DNA from: Dimorphilus gyrociliatus | Lineage: Eukaryota > Annelida > Polychaeta > Dinophilidae | Length of the DNA: 64,000 nt | Direction: 5' to 3' | Assembly (NCBI GenBank): GCA_904063045.1 | Contig: CAJFCJ010000007.1 | Span: forward strand, 1,929,404-1,993,403 | In this document: one piece after another, positions 50,590 through 61,897 of the stretch | Layout of the letters: each line of letters opens with the position of its first letter | Position numbering within the stretch: the first letter of the stretch is position 1 | Notes under the pieces: generated by a model | Seen by the model: only the letters and a program-made list of their open reading frames with translations | What the model was told of the DNA's origin: nothing | The model's database searches: none | Program-made: the position numbers and the translations under genes

Positions 50590-52266
50590 ATGGCGACTTG
50601 TGACGTTCAACAGGCCATGAAGCTAAAATTAACAAGTAAACCGCAAGCCATTGAGGTTTTAGGAAAAATAGGTGATATTTTATTTATTATTTTTCTGACT
50701 TTTTATATCAAATAACTACCTTTTATAAATTGTTGCTATTCTCTTGAAAATAGCAAAATTTATATCCGGTTTCAATGATAACCAAATATCGCTCATGTAT
50801 ATATTTAGTTAAAAAAGACATCAATGAGAAAATTGAAGAGGAAGTAAAAAATAAAGAGCAAGCAATCTTGGAACTAGGAGAAATATTTGCTACAACTGGT
50901 CGAGCTGATGATTTAGCTGGATTAATCAAATTAACAAGACCTTTCCTACGATTAGTTAGTAAGGCTAAAGCTGCTAAGTTAGTGAGAACTTTAGTTGATA
51001 AGTTTTTGGATATGGATGCTGCAACTGGTAAAGAAGTATCTCTTTGTCAAGAATGCATAGAGTGGGCAAAGGAGGAAAAACGAACTTTTCTTCGGCAAGC
51101 TTTAGAGGTTGAGACTTTTCTTTTGACACTTGTCTTTTCTGTAATCTTGTATTATTCATAGGCTCGTCTGGTTGATCTATTCTATCGCTCAACTGAGTAT
51201 GAAAATGCGATAAATTTAAGTACTTCTCTTCTTAAAGAATTAAAAAAGTTGGATGACAAGGCTATGCTTGTTGAAGTGCAATTAGCTGAATCAAAAACCT
51301 ATCATGCTCTTAGTAACTTTGCAAAATCTCGAGCTGCTTTAACTTCTGCCAGGACAACCGCAAACGGTATTTACTGTCCGCCAAAACTGCAAGCCGATCT
51401 AGATGAACAATCTGGTATTGGATTTTATGAGCTGGAGTAAACAATCATAAATAATATTTTTTTTTTAAATTAGGTGTTTTACACGCAGCTGACGATAAAG
51501 ACTTTAAAACAGCCTTTTCATATTTTTACGAGGCCTTTGAAGGATATGATTCTATTGAGAGTCCTAGAGCAATCGTATCTCTAAAATATATGCTACTATC
51601 AAAGATTATGTTAAAGCAAGCTGAGGAAGTACAAGCAATGGTTAGTGGTAAACTTGGATTAAAGTATGAGGGACCTGAAATCGATGCAATGAAAAGTATT
51701 GCGGAAGCTGCTAAGAAACGTTCTCTAGCTGATTTTAAAAAGGTTGAAAATCCATTATTTCATGAAAACACATAATGAGGATTTTTCTATCTTTTGTTAA
51801 GACTGTAGATAAATATAAAAAACAATTAGAAGACGACAGGATCGTTCAACATCACTTATCTGCTCTCTATGACAAACTTTTAGAGCAAAATTTGTGCCGT
51901 CTAATCGAACCTTTCTCTCGTGTGCAAATTCAACACATATCAAGTTTAATTAAGCTTCCACAGGTTAACTTGAATTTAATGAAAGATTACTCTTTGATAA
52001 GATTAATTATATTTTCAGGACGTTGTTGAAAAGAAATTATCACAAATGATTCTGGACAAGACTTTTACAGGTAAACCAGGACATTTAAATTTATTATCAA
52101 TTATTCTGATAAACTGTTCACAGGAATCCTCGATCAAGGAGCTGGTGTGCTAATGGTATTTGATGAGAAACCAACCGATGATACTTATTGCAAATCCCTT
52201 GATACTATACAAAGCATGGGTAAAGTTGTTGATTCTTTGTATAATAAAGCGAAAAAGTTGTCATGA
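50590..52266 (+). CDS. PSMD11: 26S proteasome non-ATPase regulatory subunit 11 (Rpn6)
   Basis: Scaffold subunit of the proteasome lid, bridging the 19S and 20S particles. The start [13 protein letters not shown] begins the N-terminal helix; the first intron follows KIG. Conserved blocks: [116 protein letters not shown]-like, then the PCI domain [25 protein letters not shown], and the C-terminus [11 protein letters not shown] with TGA at 52264. The length fits the usual 420 or so. An AATAAA lies 105 bp after the stop. The gene converges on PCIF1. Confidence 0.97.
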
Positions 52267-52370
52267 GATATCAATACCGTATAACTAATACATTTGTAAC
52301 ATTTAGCGTGGTACCTTTCAAATAGACGGAATCATATTTTATTTTATTTTTTATTTACTTTACTGGTAAT

Positions 52371-52376
52371 AATAAA
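52371..52376 (+). terminator. PSMD11 polyadenylation signal
   Basis: AATAAA 105 bp after the PSMD11 stop, on the coding strand. Confidence 0.6.
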
Positions 52377-52547
52377 GAAAGTTTAAATATTTACAATTGG
52401 GCATGCAAAAATATTAGAATATTTAGAGTAAAAACTTAATGTCTTACGAAGACACTGTACATATCCCGCGAAATGTATTTACATCCGAAATTCTTTAAAA
52501 ACTATATCAATAATGAAAGATGGCTTTTCCAATGAGAACAATGAGAA

Positions 52548-54807
52548 TCAAGATTGTCCGAAAGTGTCAGAGAAATCTTGCGGTATATACGCAGTCTGCA
52601 GTTCTTTGATTTTTTCAGGTGTAGGCGTCCATGTATTGTATCCTCGATCATTCTGAAGAAAAACTATTAAAGTTGCGTGAGCTGATTTCTTATTAACTTC
52701 ATCCCTGTCAATTTCAAATAGGCAATATTAGATATAAATTTGTTTTTAATAACAAACACCTACTTTGGAACAATATGCTGAAAGCCGTGGCGATATTCAT
52801 GTTGCATAGCTGGTATACTCATTTGTTTTCTCTTAAATCTATATTTAAAGACAATAGTTAAATTCGAATAGCCACATGTCAGTTAGGTATTCTTACTTGC
52901 TGCTTTCCATCCTTAGCAATGCTTCTGTGGGAGGATCTCTCCATTCAGGGACAAACACGATGAAAGATAGTGCTTCATTACTCTCTTCTAATAAAGCTTC
53001 AAAATGATCAATCATAGCCACCATTAACTCCTCACTAAATGGTGGATTCGCTTCAAAAGATCCATGTATAGGTTTAAAATCTAAAATATTTCCTCTTGAG
53101 CCGAAGTATCCATCGGTATCAGCAAATGCAGAGCAAAATTGCTTGAAGTAGCAATTCAAAGGTGATGCAAAGCATTCGAAGGTTACGTTGAAACATCGAT
53201 GTAGACATTCAAACACTTTCACGGGTAAAGCTCCTTGTAACCCTGCTCCCTCTGCTTGACCTAATCCGTAATAACCACTGTATCTCCGAAGTAAGCACCA
53301 AACTCGAGCTAAAAAGTGCTCCTTTTTATCATCATCTTTGCAATTGACAGTATAAAGGCGTTCCTGCGGGAGATATTATAGATATTGAACTATAGTCTAA
53401 GTTTCATGAATATACAGTATATATAAAAATAAAACTAACCAGCTTTTCAAAGTAAGGCAGAGATATAATACGCGTATCGCCTTTATGGGTTAGCTTCACA
53501 CTTTGCTCTTCATCATTTCGTATTATGCTGGGCATTCTTGGACATGGTACCGATAGCAAAGCAGGGTAACAATACACCTTCTTTCGTTCAGGCACAGGAG
53601 GCGTAAAAGGTGCTAAAAAATATTGCAAATTTTTTAAATTTATTTTTTATGAAATAGAAGTGTAGCTTACGATTTACTCCGGCTGCTTTTAAAATACTCA
53701 TATGTTTTTCATGGATTTCTTTGGCTGCCTCGGAAGATTTTTCGTATAAAGTTCGACAAATACTATCGATCGAATCATTAGCAACTACCCGTAACTCTTT
53801 ATGACAAAAACGTTTTAAATGGCCCAGCCGTTCTAAATAATCGTCAAAGGAGGCATGTTGGTGAGTTCTTAAGTAAGTAAAAGTTTCATCAACCTTCCAC
53901 TTTATTAATTTACGACAATTAGGACTGGCATTGGGCCTGAATAGAAAAGAGATACATAAACTACTTGTATGTGTCAGAATTTTAGATTAATTTTACCTTA
54001 GATCAACCATCCGCTTAGCTGCTTCCGCATATCTATACAATTGTCTCTTGACATCACTCGTATATTTTGGCTTTACCAAAGCAATAGGTATATCATTCAT
54101 AACTTCTCTTTTTAACGATGGTGATATTGGATTATCACATTTGCTGGGTAAGAGTGGATCATCTCCTTCGTCAACTAGTTTCCTTTCTAACAGCCAACGA
54201 TTAAAAGATTCCGTTGGGGCTTCTATTCCCTCTTTGCTATGGCATAAGTCATCATAGATGATACGAAGTTTTTTTACTGCGTCTGAGCGCATTCGCTCAA
54301 TCTCAGGATGTGGAGGTTTTAATTCAAAATGAGGTCTATCCCACATAAAAACATTCGTGTCCACTTCTAAATTCCATGAATGCCTAATAAAACTTAAACT
54401 TGTATAACATATTTTAGTATTTACTAAAACTAATACCTCAAAGAAAATGATCTTTTTGGTGGTAGAGGCCCCGAATTGTCGGAACTACGACGTCTCCTGT
54501 CATTTGCAATTGTTTGACCGGCTCCAGAGCCGATTCCCAGAGGATCAGTTAAAGAATTTGGTACCTAAGGTATATTGTTTTGTTACATTGTAAAGAGGGT
54601 GAATATGAATTTAACCTGTGCACTAGGCATTTCCCAAAGACTTTGTTGAGTGAATTTATTGTAAAAGTACCATTTACTCAACCGCTGGCTCAAGTTAACC
54701 GTCCATCCAGCTTTTATCAATTCTTCTGTCAATTTGGGTTCGGGTTCAAATGTCAGGGAATTTTGACCACCAACGATAGATGGGGTGGTGGGTGCATTAT
54801 TTTCCAT
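52548..54807 (-). CDS. PCIF1: Cap-specific m6Am methyltransferase PCIF1/CAPAM
   Basis: Nuclear enzyme that binds the phosphorylated RNA polymerase II tail and N6-methylates the first transcribed 2'-O-methyladenosine of capped mRNA. Start at 54805-54807 ([10 protein letters not shown]). A WW domain lies near residues 30-58 ([17 protein letters not shown] then SLWEMP). Next come a linker, the helical domain ([51 protein letters not shown]), and the methyltransferase domain with [13 protein letters not shown] and the catalytic NPPF motif ([12 protein letters not shown]), [14 protein letters not shown]. The C-terminus ([37 protein letters not shown]) ends at the TGA at 52548. Introns are short; not every boundary was fixed. 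The WW and NPPF motifs are intact, so activity is expected. Confidence 0.95.
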
Positions 54808-55463
54808 AGCGAAATCTGCAAGACGCAAGAGGACGATACCGTTTAGACCCTGCCATCTAGTGTCTATTTGCCAAAAAAATATTGTGCGGCACAAAATGGC
54901 GGTTTAGCTTCTATATATGCGTGTGAAAAATCGCCCTTAAAACTTTTTGATTTGGCCGATTTACATTTCTTTTTAAGCGTCATCTCGGTCTACATTTATT
55001 AATGCTTAATATGAACGAAAAATGCTAAGAGTTCAAGCAAGCAAACCTCTCTTATCTGCCTTTCTCGGGAGCGTAGCCCGATCTGACGAACGAAGAGCAG
55101 GCGATGTCGCAGCAAATATGGAGGAAGTTGCTATTGGTTAACATGGACGTTCGCGATAATTTGTTCCATATCTGTCTGATATTTATTTCATTTAATATCT
55201 TTTTTTATTTTATGAACGAAAATTGTGTCATTAATTTTTTTTAGTCAACAAAATGTTAGTGGCCTTAACATTGCGTATAATAAGTCCGCACCAAATGTTA
55301 ACTTAAAATTCAACTTTAATCTATATAAGGTTCATAGTTTTAAAGTTTAGATACTCAAAGTTAAATCATTATTAATCAATTATTTGGTTTATTAGTTTGT
55401 CTTGTATAACAGAGAAAGTCAAGAGCAAGATGGATCTGCTAATTTTGGAAATTTCTTTAACAA
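54808..55463. other. Spacer between PCIF1 and IRP genes
   Basis: About 650 bp: PCIF1 promoter/5' UTR on the left and IRP 3' UTR on the right. No exon with similarity on either strand. Confidence 0.55.
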
Positions 55464-58400
55464 TTAGTCCAACATTTTTCGAATCATGAAATTTAAGATT
55501 CCGCCATGCCTATAGTAGTCCAATTCAACGTCGGTATCGAATCTAGCAACGACTTGGAAAGATTTTCCATTGTTCATCTGGAGTAAAGAGAAATTAAAAA
55601 AATTTCGTATAAATATTAATCACTAACCTTGACGTTGAGTTTGTGCATAGTGTGTAAATCACTAGGAATTTCGATGGTATATTGCTCTTTTCCCGTTAAT
55701 CCTAAACTATCAGCATTTTCACCAGGTAAATATTGAAGAGGCATTATACCCATGCCTACTAAATTGCTTCGGTGAATTCTCTCGTAACTTTCAGCTATAA
55801 CTGCTTTTATTCCCAGCAAGTAAGGACCTTTTGCCGCCCAATCTCTAGATGAGCCTGTACCATATTCTTTACCTGCTAAAATTATCACAGGATCGTTGGC
55901 ATTCATATATCGTTGTGCAGCATCAAATATATCCATCTACAAAATAAAGTTTAGCTAATGAAAGAATATTTACTGTTATAGCAAACTTACGGTTTCACCC
56001 GATGGCAAATGAATTGTCTTAGGACCTGCTTTTCCAATGAACTTATTCAATAGACGAATATTTGCAAATGTTCCTCGAGCCATAACAGCATCATTTCCTC
56101 TTCTGCTTCCATACGAATTGAATTCTCGTGGAACCAAACCTCTGTCTGCTAAGTAACTGCACAGAAATATTTCAATTAGTTTACCCTAATTAAAGAAAGA
56201 GAATATAGCGTATTACCGAGCAGCAGGGGAATTACGTGCTATGCTTCCTGCAGGAGAAATATGATCGGTTGTGACAGAATCCCCAAAATTCAAAAGTACA
56301 TAGGCATCATTAATGCAAGGAGTTGGAGAAAGTTCCTTCGTCATATTTTCAAAGAAAGGTGGATTCTTAATGTAGGTTGAACGCTCATCCCAGGGGTATA
56401 ACTCATGACATGGAGTATCTAGAGAATTCCATGCCTTATTACCAGAAGTTACGTGAGAATATACATCCCTGAACATAGCAGGCACGACGAACTCAGTCTC
56501 AACTTTTCGAATTTGTTCCCTTGATGGCCAGATATCACGCAAATACACTTCTTTTCCACCCTTTCCAATACCTATTGGTTCAGTTTCAAAATCTATTGAT
56601 ACGGTAGAGGCCAGAGCGTAGGCAATAACAAGAGGAGGGGAAGCTAGATAGTTAGCTCTGGTGAGAGGATGAATGCGGCCTTCGAAATTTCTGTTGCCAG
56701 ATAATACACCACAAGCTACTAAGTCTCCACTTTCAATAGCATCCGCTACTCCGCTATCTAATGGACCACTGTTTCCTATGCAGGTCATGCAGCCGTATCC
56801 GACGATGCTAAAGCCAAGAGCTTCAAGATACTTATCTACTCCACTTTTTTTCAAGTAATACGTAACTACTCCAGAGCCGGGAGATAGACTTGTTTTTATA
56901 AAAGGTTTTACTTCCAAGCCAGCTTCAACAGCATTTTTAGCCAATAATCCTGCACCAAGCATGACAGAGGGATTACTCGTGTTTGTACAGCTAGTTATAG
57001 CAGCAATGACTACTGAACCATGTCCAATTGAATATTTTTTATCATTAAATTTAAATTCAATACTGTTGTTTTGCTTTTCAGGCGAGATAGCAAAACCTTT
57101 AAAACCAACTTTATTGTTAAGACAACTCTTAAAGTCTTCTTTCATTTCTGAAACTGACACTCTGTCATGGGGTCTTTTAGGACCAGAGCAGCAAGGTACA
57201 ACAGTACTTAAATCTAATTCGACAATTTCTGAGTATACAGGGTCAAGTGCAGAATTGGAAAAATCTCTAAACATATTTGCGGCCTTTAAGTACTTTTCAA
57301 CTCTATCAATATCTTTTTCGTCTCTACCCGTTTTTTCTAAATACTTTATGGTTGCTTCATCTACTGCAAAGTAACCAATAGTTGCTCCATATTCCGGACA
57401 CATATTGGAAATCGTTGCACGATCAGCAATACTTAACTTGCAAACTCCAGGGCCAAAGAATTCAACAAATTTTCCGACAACTCCTACTTTTCTTAAATGC
57501 TTTGTAATAGTTAGCACAAGATCGGTTGAAGTTGCTAAATCGGATAATTCGCCTGTAATTTTATATCCAACAACATCAGGAAGCACCATTGAAATAGTTT
57601 GACCTAACATTACAGCTTCAGCTTCAATACCACCGACACCCCAGCCAACGACACCAAGTCCATTTATCACTGAAAAATATCACAGCTGCATGCAAAATAT
57701 ATACAATATAGTTTAAGAAAAATTACTCGTCGTGTGACTGTCAGTTCCAACCAAGCTATCAGGGTATAAAGTGTTATCATTATTAAAGACAACTCTTCCT
57801 AGATATTCCAAGTTCACTTGATGCACAATGCCTGATCCAGGTGGTACGATTAGCATATTTTTCAAAGCCTTTGATCCCCATTTCAAAAACCTAAATCTTT
57901 CCTTGTTACGTTCAAACTCCAGTTCTTGATTCTTTTCCAGAGCGTCAGCACTGCAAATTGTAATTGAGATTCACATTTTCGTTTTATAGATAATTTTTCC
58001 CAATACCTATTTGTTCGTAAGCGATGGAACGGGCATTCAACTTCGAAAGCAGGAAATTTGGCATCAGTACATAGTGCGCAAGACACAGAACGAGCACTTG
58101 TTTTTGAAACATTTGCCGAGCATGACTGTTTAGACCCAACGCCTGGGATTGTATTGCTGCAAAAGGCAGCCACCGTTAAATATTTACTTTAATGCAGTTC
58201 GTATTAAAAAGCAAAACGAACGACCAGCATTGCTATCTACTCGCCTTAAGACCTTGAATACATCAATGGTCAACAGTTGCCGCCCGAGTGAAAATGTCTA
58301 ACTTAAAAACGTTCTGTGTCGGACGCAACAAAAGCCAATTTGATTGTTTTAGCAATCATTATTATTAAGCTTAAGCTAAATTTAAATACAAAGTTCTACC

Positions 58401-59425
58401 ATTTTGCAAAATATGAATATATTTTTTTCTCGTATTAGATATTGTTTTAATTACTTATCACTAAATTATTTTATATCTATCAATAAGTGACTAGATCAAA
58501 GTCCAAAGACGAATTTGTTAAAAAAATTATTTGTTATTTTAGCAAAATCAGTTTCAGAGTAAGAGGTGTAGGAATATTTGTACATACCTTCTAGATACAT
58601 CAACTTGGACCGAATGATCAATTACTAGATCAGCAGGACAAACAGGGTTTATTTTTTGAGGATTTCCACCTAATCGTTTGACTGCGTCTCTCATGGCTGC
58701 AAAATCGACTACAGCTGGCACTCCACTAATTAAAAATTAATAATATAATAAAAAATTATTTAATAAACGATATATTAAAACTGTTAAATTATCTTTCATA
58801 ACTGTCTTACGTGAAATCTTGTAATATGACACGAGCTGGTTTAAAAGGAATTTCAGCGCTACCACCCTTATTTTTTTCCCAATCAAGTATTTTTTCAACA
58901 TCTTTTTCTAGAATCTATTGAATTTATGCGTTTAAAGTATATCATTTCGTAATATTCTTTAAGCTTTCTTACTTGGTAATTATCACAGTTTCGAACAGCT
59001 GATTCTAACAACACGCGAATAGAATAGGGAAGGCGCTCTGTTTGACAAACAACAAAATATTATTTTCAAGGTTATTTAGAATAGGGGACGTGTACCGTAT
59101 CGTTTTTCATCTATATTAGAAATGTCATAATAATTGTACTGTACACCATCAATTTCTACAGACTTTAAGGTGTTTTCAAAAGGATTTTTTCCTGAAACAT
59201 AAAAAATCGGTCATTATTAAAATATCTATGATTTTAAATAGAAGAGTCTCTTATCAAAAGCATGTTTACTTTTTTAGGAATTAGTATCTATTTAAACACC
59301 AAGTTAAGATTCAAGAATATGATATTTGGATAAATAAATATTTATATAAACATTATATACGCAGTTTAATTTTAAACAACCTCCAAAAAGCTATATTTTT
59401 TAGCAAAATTACCTGCAACGCTCAT
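55464..59425 (-). CDS. Iron regulatory protein / cytosolic aconitase with IRP2-type insertion
   Basis: Cytosolic [4Fe-4S] aconitase that in apo form binds iron-responsive elements in mRNA. Eleven exons: 59413-59425, 59096-59191, 58973-59037, 58811-58914, 58588-58725, 58007-58156, 57727-57950, 56217-57669, 55991-56156, 55628-55936, 55464-55577, total 943 residues (893 without exon 6; human IRP1 889, IRP2 963). The Fe-S cysteines are present: Cys491 in ITSCTN, Cys557 and Cys560 in [10 protein letters not shown], with exactly the 66/69 spacing of IRP1. Also seen: [71 protein letters not shown] and RKMLD at the end. Exon 6 adds a cysteine-bearing segment placed like that of vertebrate IRP2. Divergent from OARD1. 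Confidence 0.95.
58007..58156 (-). other. Symmetric IRP exon resembling the IRP2 cysteine-rich insertion
   Basis: 150 nt, flanked by cttttgcag and AG|GTATTG, with phase 2 on both sides, so it can be included or skipped in frame. It codes for 50 residues after the VSR of the conserved [11 protein letters not shown] block and before [15 protein letters not shown]. It has four cysteines (SC, SCALC, EC), the last in Cys-Pro-Phe-His. Skipping it yields an IRP1-like protein. Confidence 0.8.
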
Positions 59426-59543
59426 GTTCGCCATTTTGAACTTACGATTTACACTCTGTTAAAACGCCATCTGTAGTTGCAGAGCCATCTGATATATATA
59501 TGAAAGTAAAGCATTAAATATTTTTTTCTATAACTCAAAACAA
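59426..59543. promoter_or_regulatory. IRP/OARD1 bidirectional promoter
   Basis: Only 118 bp separate the divergent start codons, so both 5' UTRs and the core promoters must lie here or overlap the first exons. Confidence 0.6.
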
Positions 59544-60179
59544 ATGGCAACAAGCTCAGGAAAAGATCATGAAATTTCTTCATCAGAATGCTCGGAAGAT
59601 GAGAGTTTTTCGACTTCTGAAATTGCCAAGGTTTCACTATTTTGTCAAATTTTCGTTTAATTCCTATGTTCGTTTCATTGAAAACTACCAGGCACCATTC
59701 AGTATTCAATATCTAAAAGGTGACCTATTTCAACAAGCGGATGATGAAGATTCACTGGCTCATTGTATTAGCGAGGATTTAGCTTTGGGGAAAGGTATCG
59801 CGGCACTATTTAAGAAAAAGTTTGGAGGCATAGACGAACTTAGGAGTCAAAGTAAGAAACTTTGAGTGCAGCTCGCGTATAAATTGACTATACTCTTTTT
59901 TTAGAACCCTATGTTGGTGACATTGCAACTCTTAAACGTGGTAGAAGGCATATTATCAACTTAATAACAAAGGAAAAATTCTGGCAAAAACCCACCTATA
60001 AAACTTTAGAAAATAGTCTTATTTCTATGAAAAAATTTGCAGAACAAAATGAAATTAAAAAAATTATGATGCCTAAAATTGGCTGTGGTTTAGATCAGCT
60101 AAAATGGGAGAAAGTTAGCGAAATAATTATAAAAGTCTTTGAAAGTTCTAATATTTCTGTAACTGTGTGTTCTCTTTGA
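59544..60179 (+). CDS. OARD1: ADP-ribose glycohydrolase OARD1 (TARG1)
   Basis: Macro-domain enzyme that removes ADP-ribose from glutamate and hydrolyses O-acetyl-ADP-ribose. Three exons: 59544-59630, 59692-59851, 59905-60179, total 173 residues (human 152). A Ser/Glu-rich N-terminal extension of about 30 residues precedes [48 protein letters not shown], and NLITKEK, with the lysine matching the catalytic Lys84 of human OARD1. Then come [14 protein letters not shown], with the Asp matching Asp125, and a C-terminus VTVCSL. Both catalytic residues are kept. It converges on the SAM carrier, 109 bp between stops. Confidence 0.94.
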
Positions 60180-60288
60180 TCGTCTCTGCTTCATCGTCTA
60201 AAAGTCACCATTGAAGGAAAAACTGTATTTTTAAATTTCTAATTAAGAACCCTTTTAACAGTAGAAGTAATTACAAACAATACATTGG

Positions 60289-61621
60289 CTAAGCTTGTTT
60301 TGTAGTTTTCTTGTCTCTGAGCTGCTGTAAAACGAAGTCATAAACACCCAAAAAGATAGCGCCACCTATAGCGATCCATATAGTTCGAGGAATAGCTCCA
60401 GCGTATAATCTGCAATAGTGAATCAGAATGATGTATTTCGTTTATAAGGTATTAGGTATTCTAACCCTTTTATTCCCCCTTGGTGGTAAACGGAACGAAT
60501 AGCGTATATAACGTTTCCTCTGGACACACTATCATTTTTCTAAGCAAAGTGATTGCAATTTATAAGTTGTTAGTATCTTTTATGTTAAACTTACATCAGC
60601 TAACATAATCCTAGTCTTCGCAACGTCTATAGGTGTCGTTAAGTAACTCGAAATACTGCCTATTAGGGAACAGATCGTTAAAAATATTGGTCGTGTGGAA
60701 AGGGCATCGGAAAGGCTGTCTTACCCGCTACTGCACCGCATATAGCCGATTGCCACGGCTCTAAAGGTTTTTTTATTCTTGAGGACCAAGTATTCTAAAA
60801 ATTCATTAAAAAATTATGAAAAATAACCAAAAACAAGTAAATAATTAGCTTTAAAAGAAGATAAGGTATGCTAACTTTTAAATATTCCCATAAGGGAAAT
60901 TGTAATAGAGAGAACGGTATCTCTCGCACGACTGTGCTCCAATAGCCTCTATAGAAACCCGTTAAACCCTGAAATCGAACGGAAACAGACCGTTAACCTT
61001 TGCAGATACACATATGGTCAATATGAACATACTTCCGTTTTGATAACCTTCCGGAAAACGTCCCAAGAAGGAGAAAGTGTTGCCTGAGAGCGTTGCTTCA
61101 CTATCTCTGTAGGAACTCTAGCAAGACACGCCATCTGCAAAGAACAAATAAGTTTTCATTGAAAGCCAATATTGGCGTGTTTTTCTACTCCATACCAGCT
61201 CTCCGCTTGATGCTGCCGCCATATGAACCAATGGTAGGCAGCGTCCATCCACATAACGTTTTGACACATTTTTAGTAAACTCGTATGTTCCAAAAAATAA
61301 TGCAGCTAAACAAGATATATTGATTACTTAGCATTTCGGCGTCAATATAGAAAAACACCTCCGGGTACTGAGCCCACGGCAACAGAGCCAATTCCGGAAT
61401 AGATTCGTCGAAAAGCTCCCGATCTTCGAAACCCTTCTGTCGACTGAAGTCTAGTTTTAATTGTATCGATTGGAAAAAGAATGACGTCGACAGATAAGCC
61501 GGCTGTGCCTCCCGCCTGTAAGCGAATTTGTATTCAGTTTCGTTTCATTAACCACATAAAGTTTTATACGCTCATACGCTCTTATACGCACTAAAAAGGC
61601 ATGAAACAGATTCTCAGGCAT
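60289..61621 (-). CDS. SLC25A26: Mitochondrial S-adenosylmethionine carrier (SLC25A26/SAMC)
   Basis: Inner-membrane carrier that imports S-adenosylmethionine into mitochondria for methylation reactions. The first exon (61592-61621) encodes only [10 protein letters not shown]; a GTGCGT donor joins it in phase 0 to [20 protein letters not shown]. All three carrier signatures are visible: [16 protein letters not shown] and PIDVAKTR. Other blocks: [77 protein letters not shown]. About nine exons; the stop (TAG) is at 60289. The SAMC assignment rests on these blocks; the wider SLC25 family is certain. Confidence 0.92.
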
Positions 61622-61897
61622 TTAAGTCTTCTCGTGTTTTCCCTTTTTCTTACTTTTCGCCTTGGTAGACTAAATAATTCGCCGTCTGCATGCAAGTGCT
61701 CCGTCAATGAACTTCCGCAATTATCTACAAGACAAAACTACGTTTAGTAAAATGGCGCACGCGAGACTAAAAATATTCCAGCTCGATTCCCTACACTGGC
61801 GCAGAACGTTATTACGCGGCGAACGTTTGATACAGCGCCATAGACGCTGCACTAGACGGATAATACAGCCAATTAGACGCCAGTAAAACTCACTCAA

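Noticed and set aside
57670-57950. Possibility that the aconitase gene is mitochondrial (ACO2)
   Set aside because: No targeting peptide; length and blocks match IRP1/cytosolic aconitase, and ACO2 is only about 780 residues.
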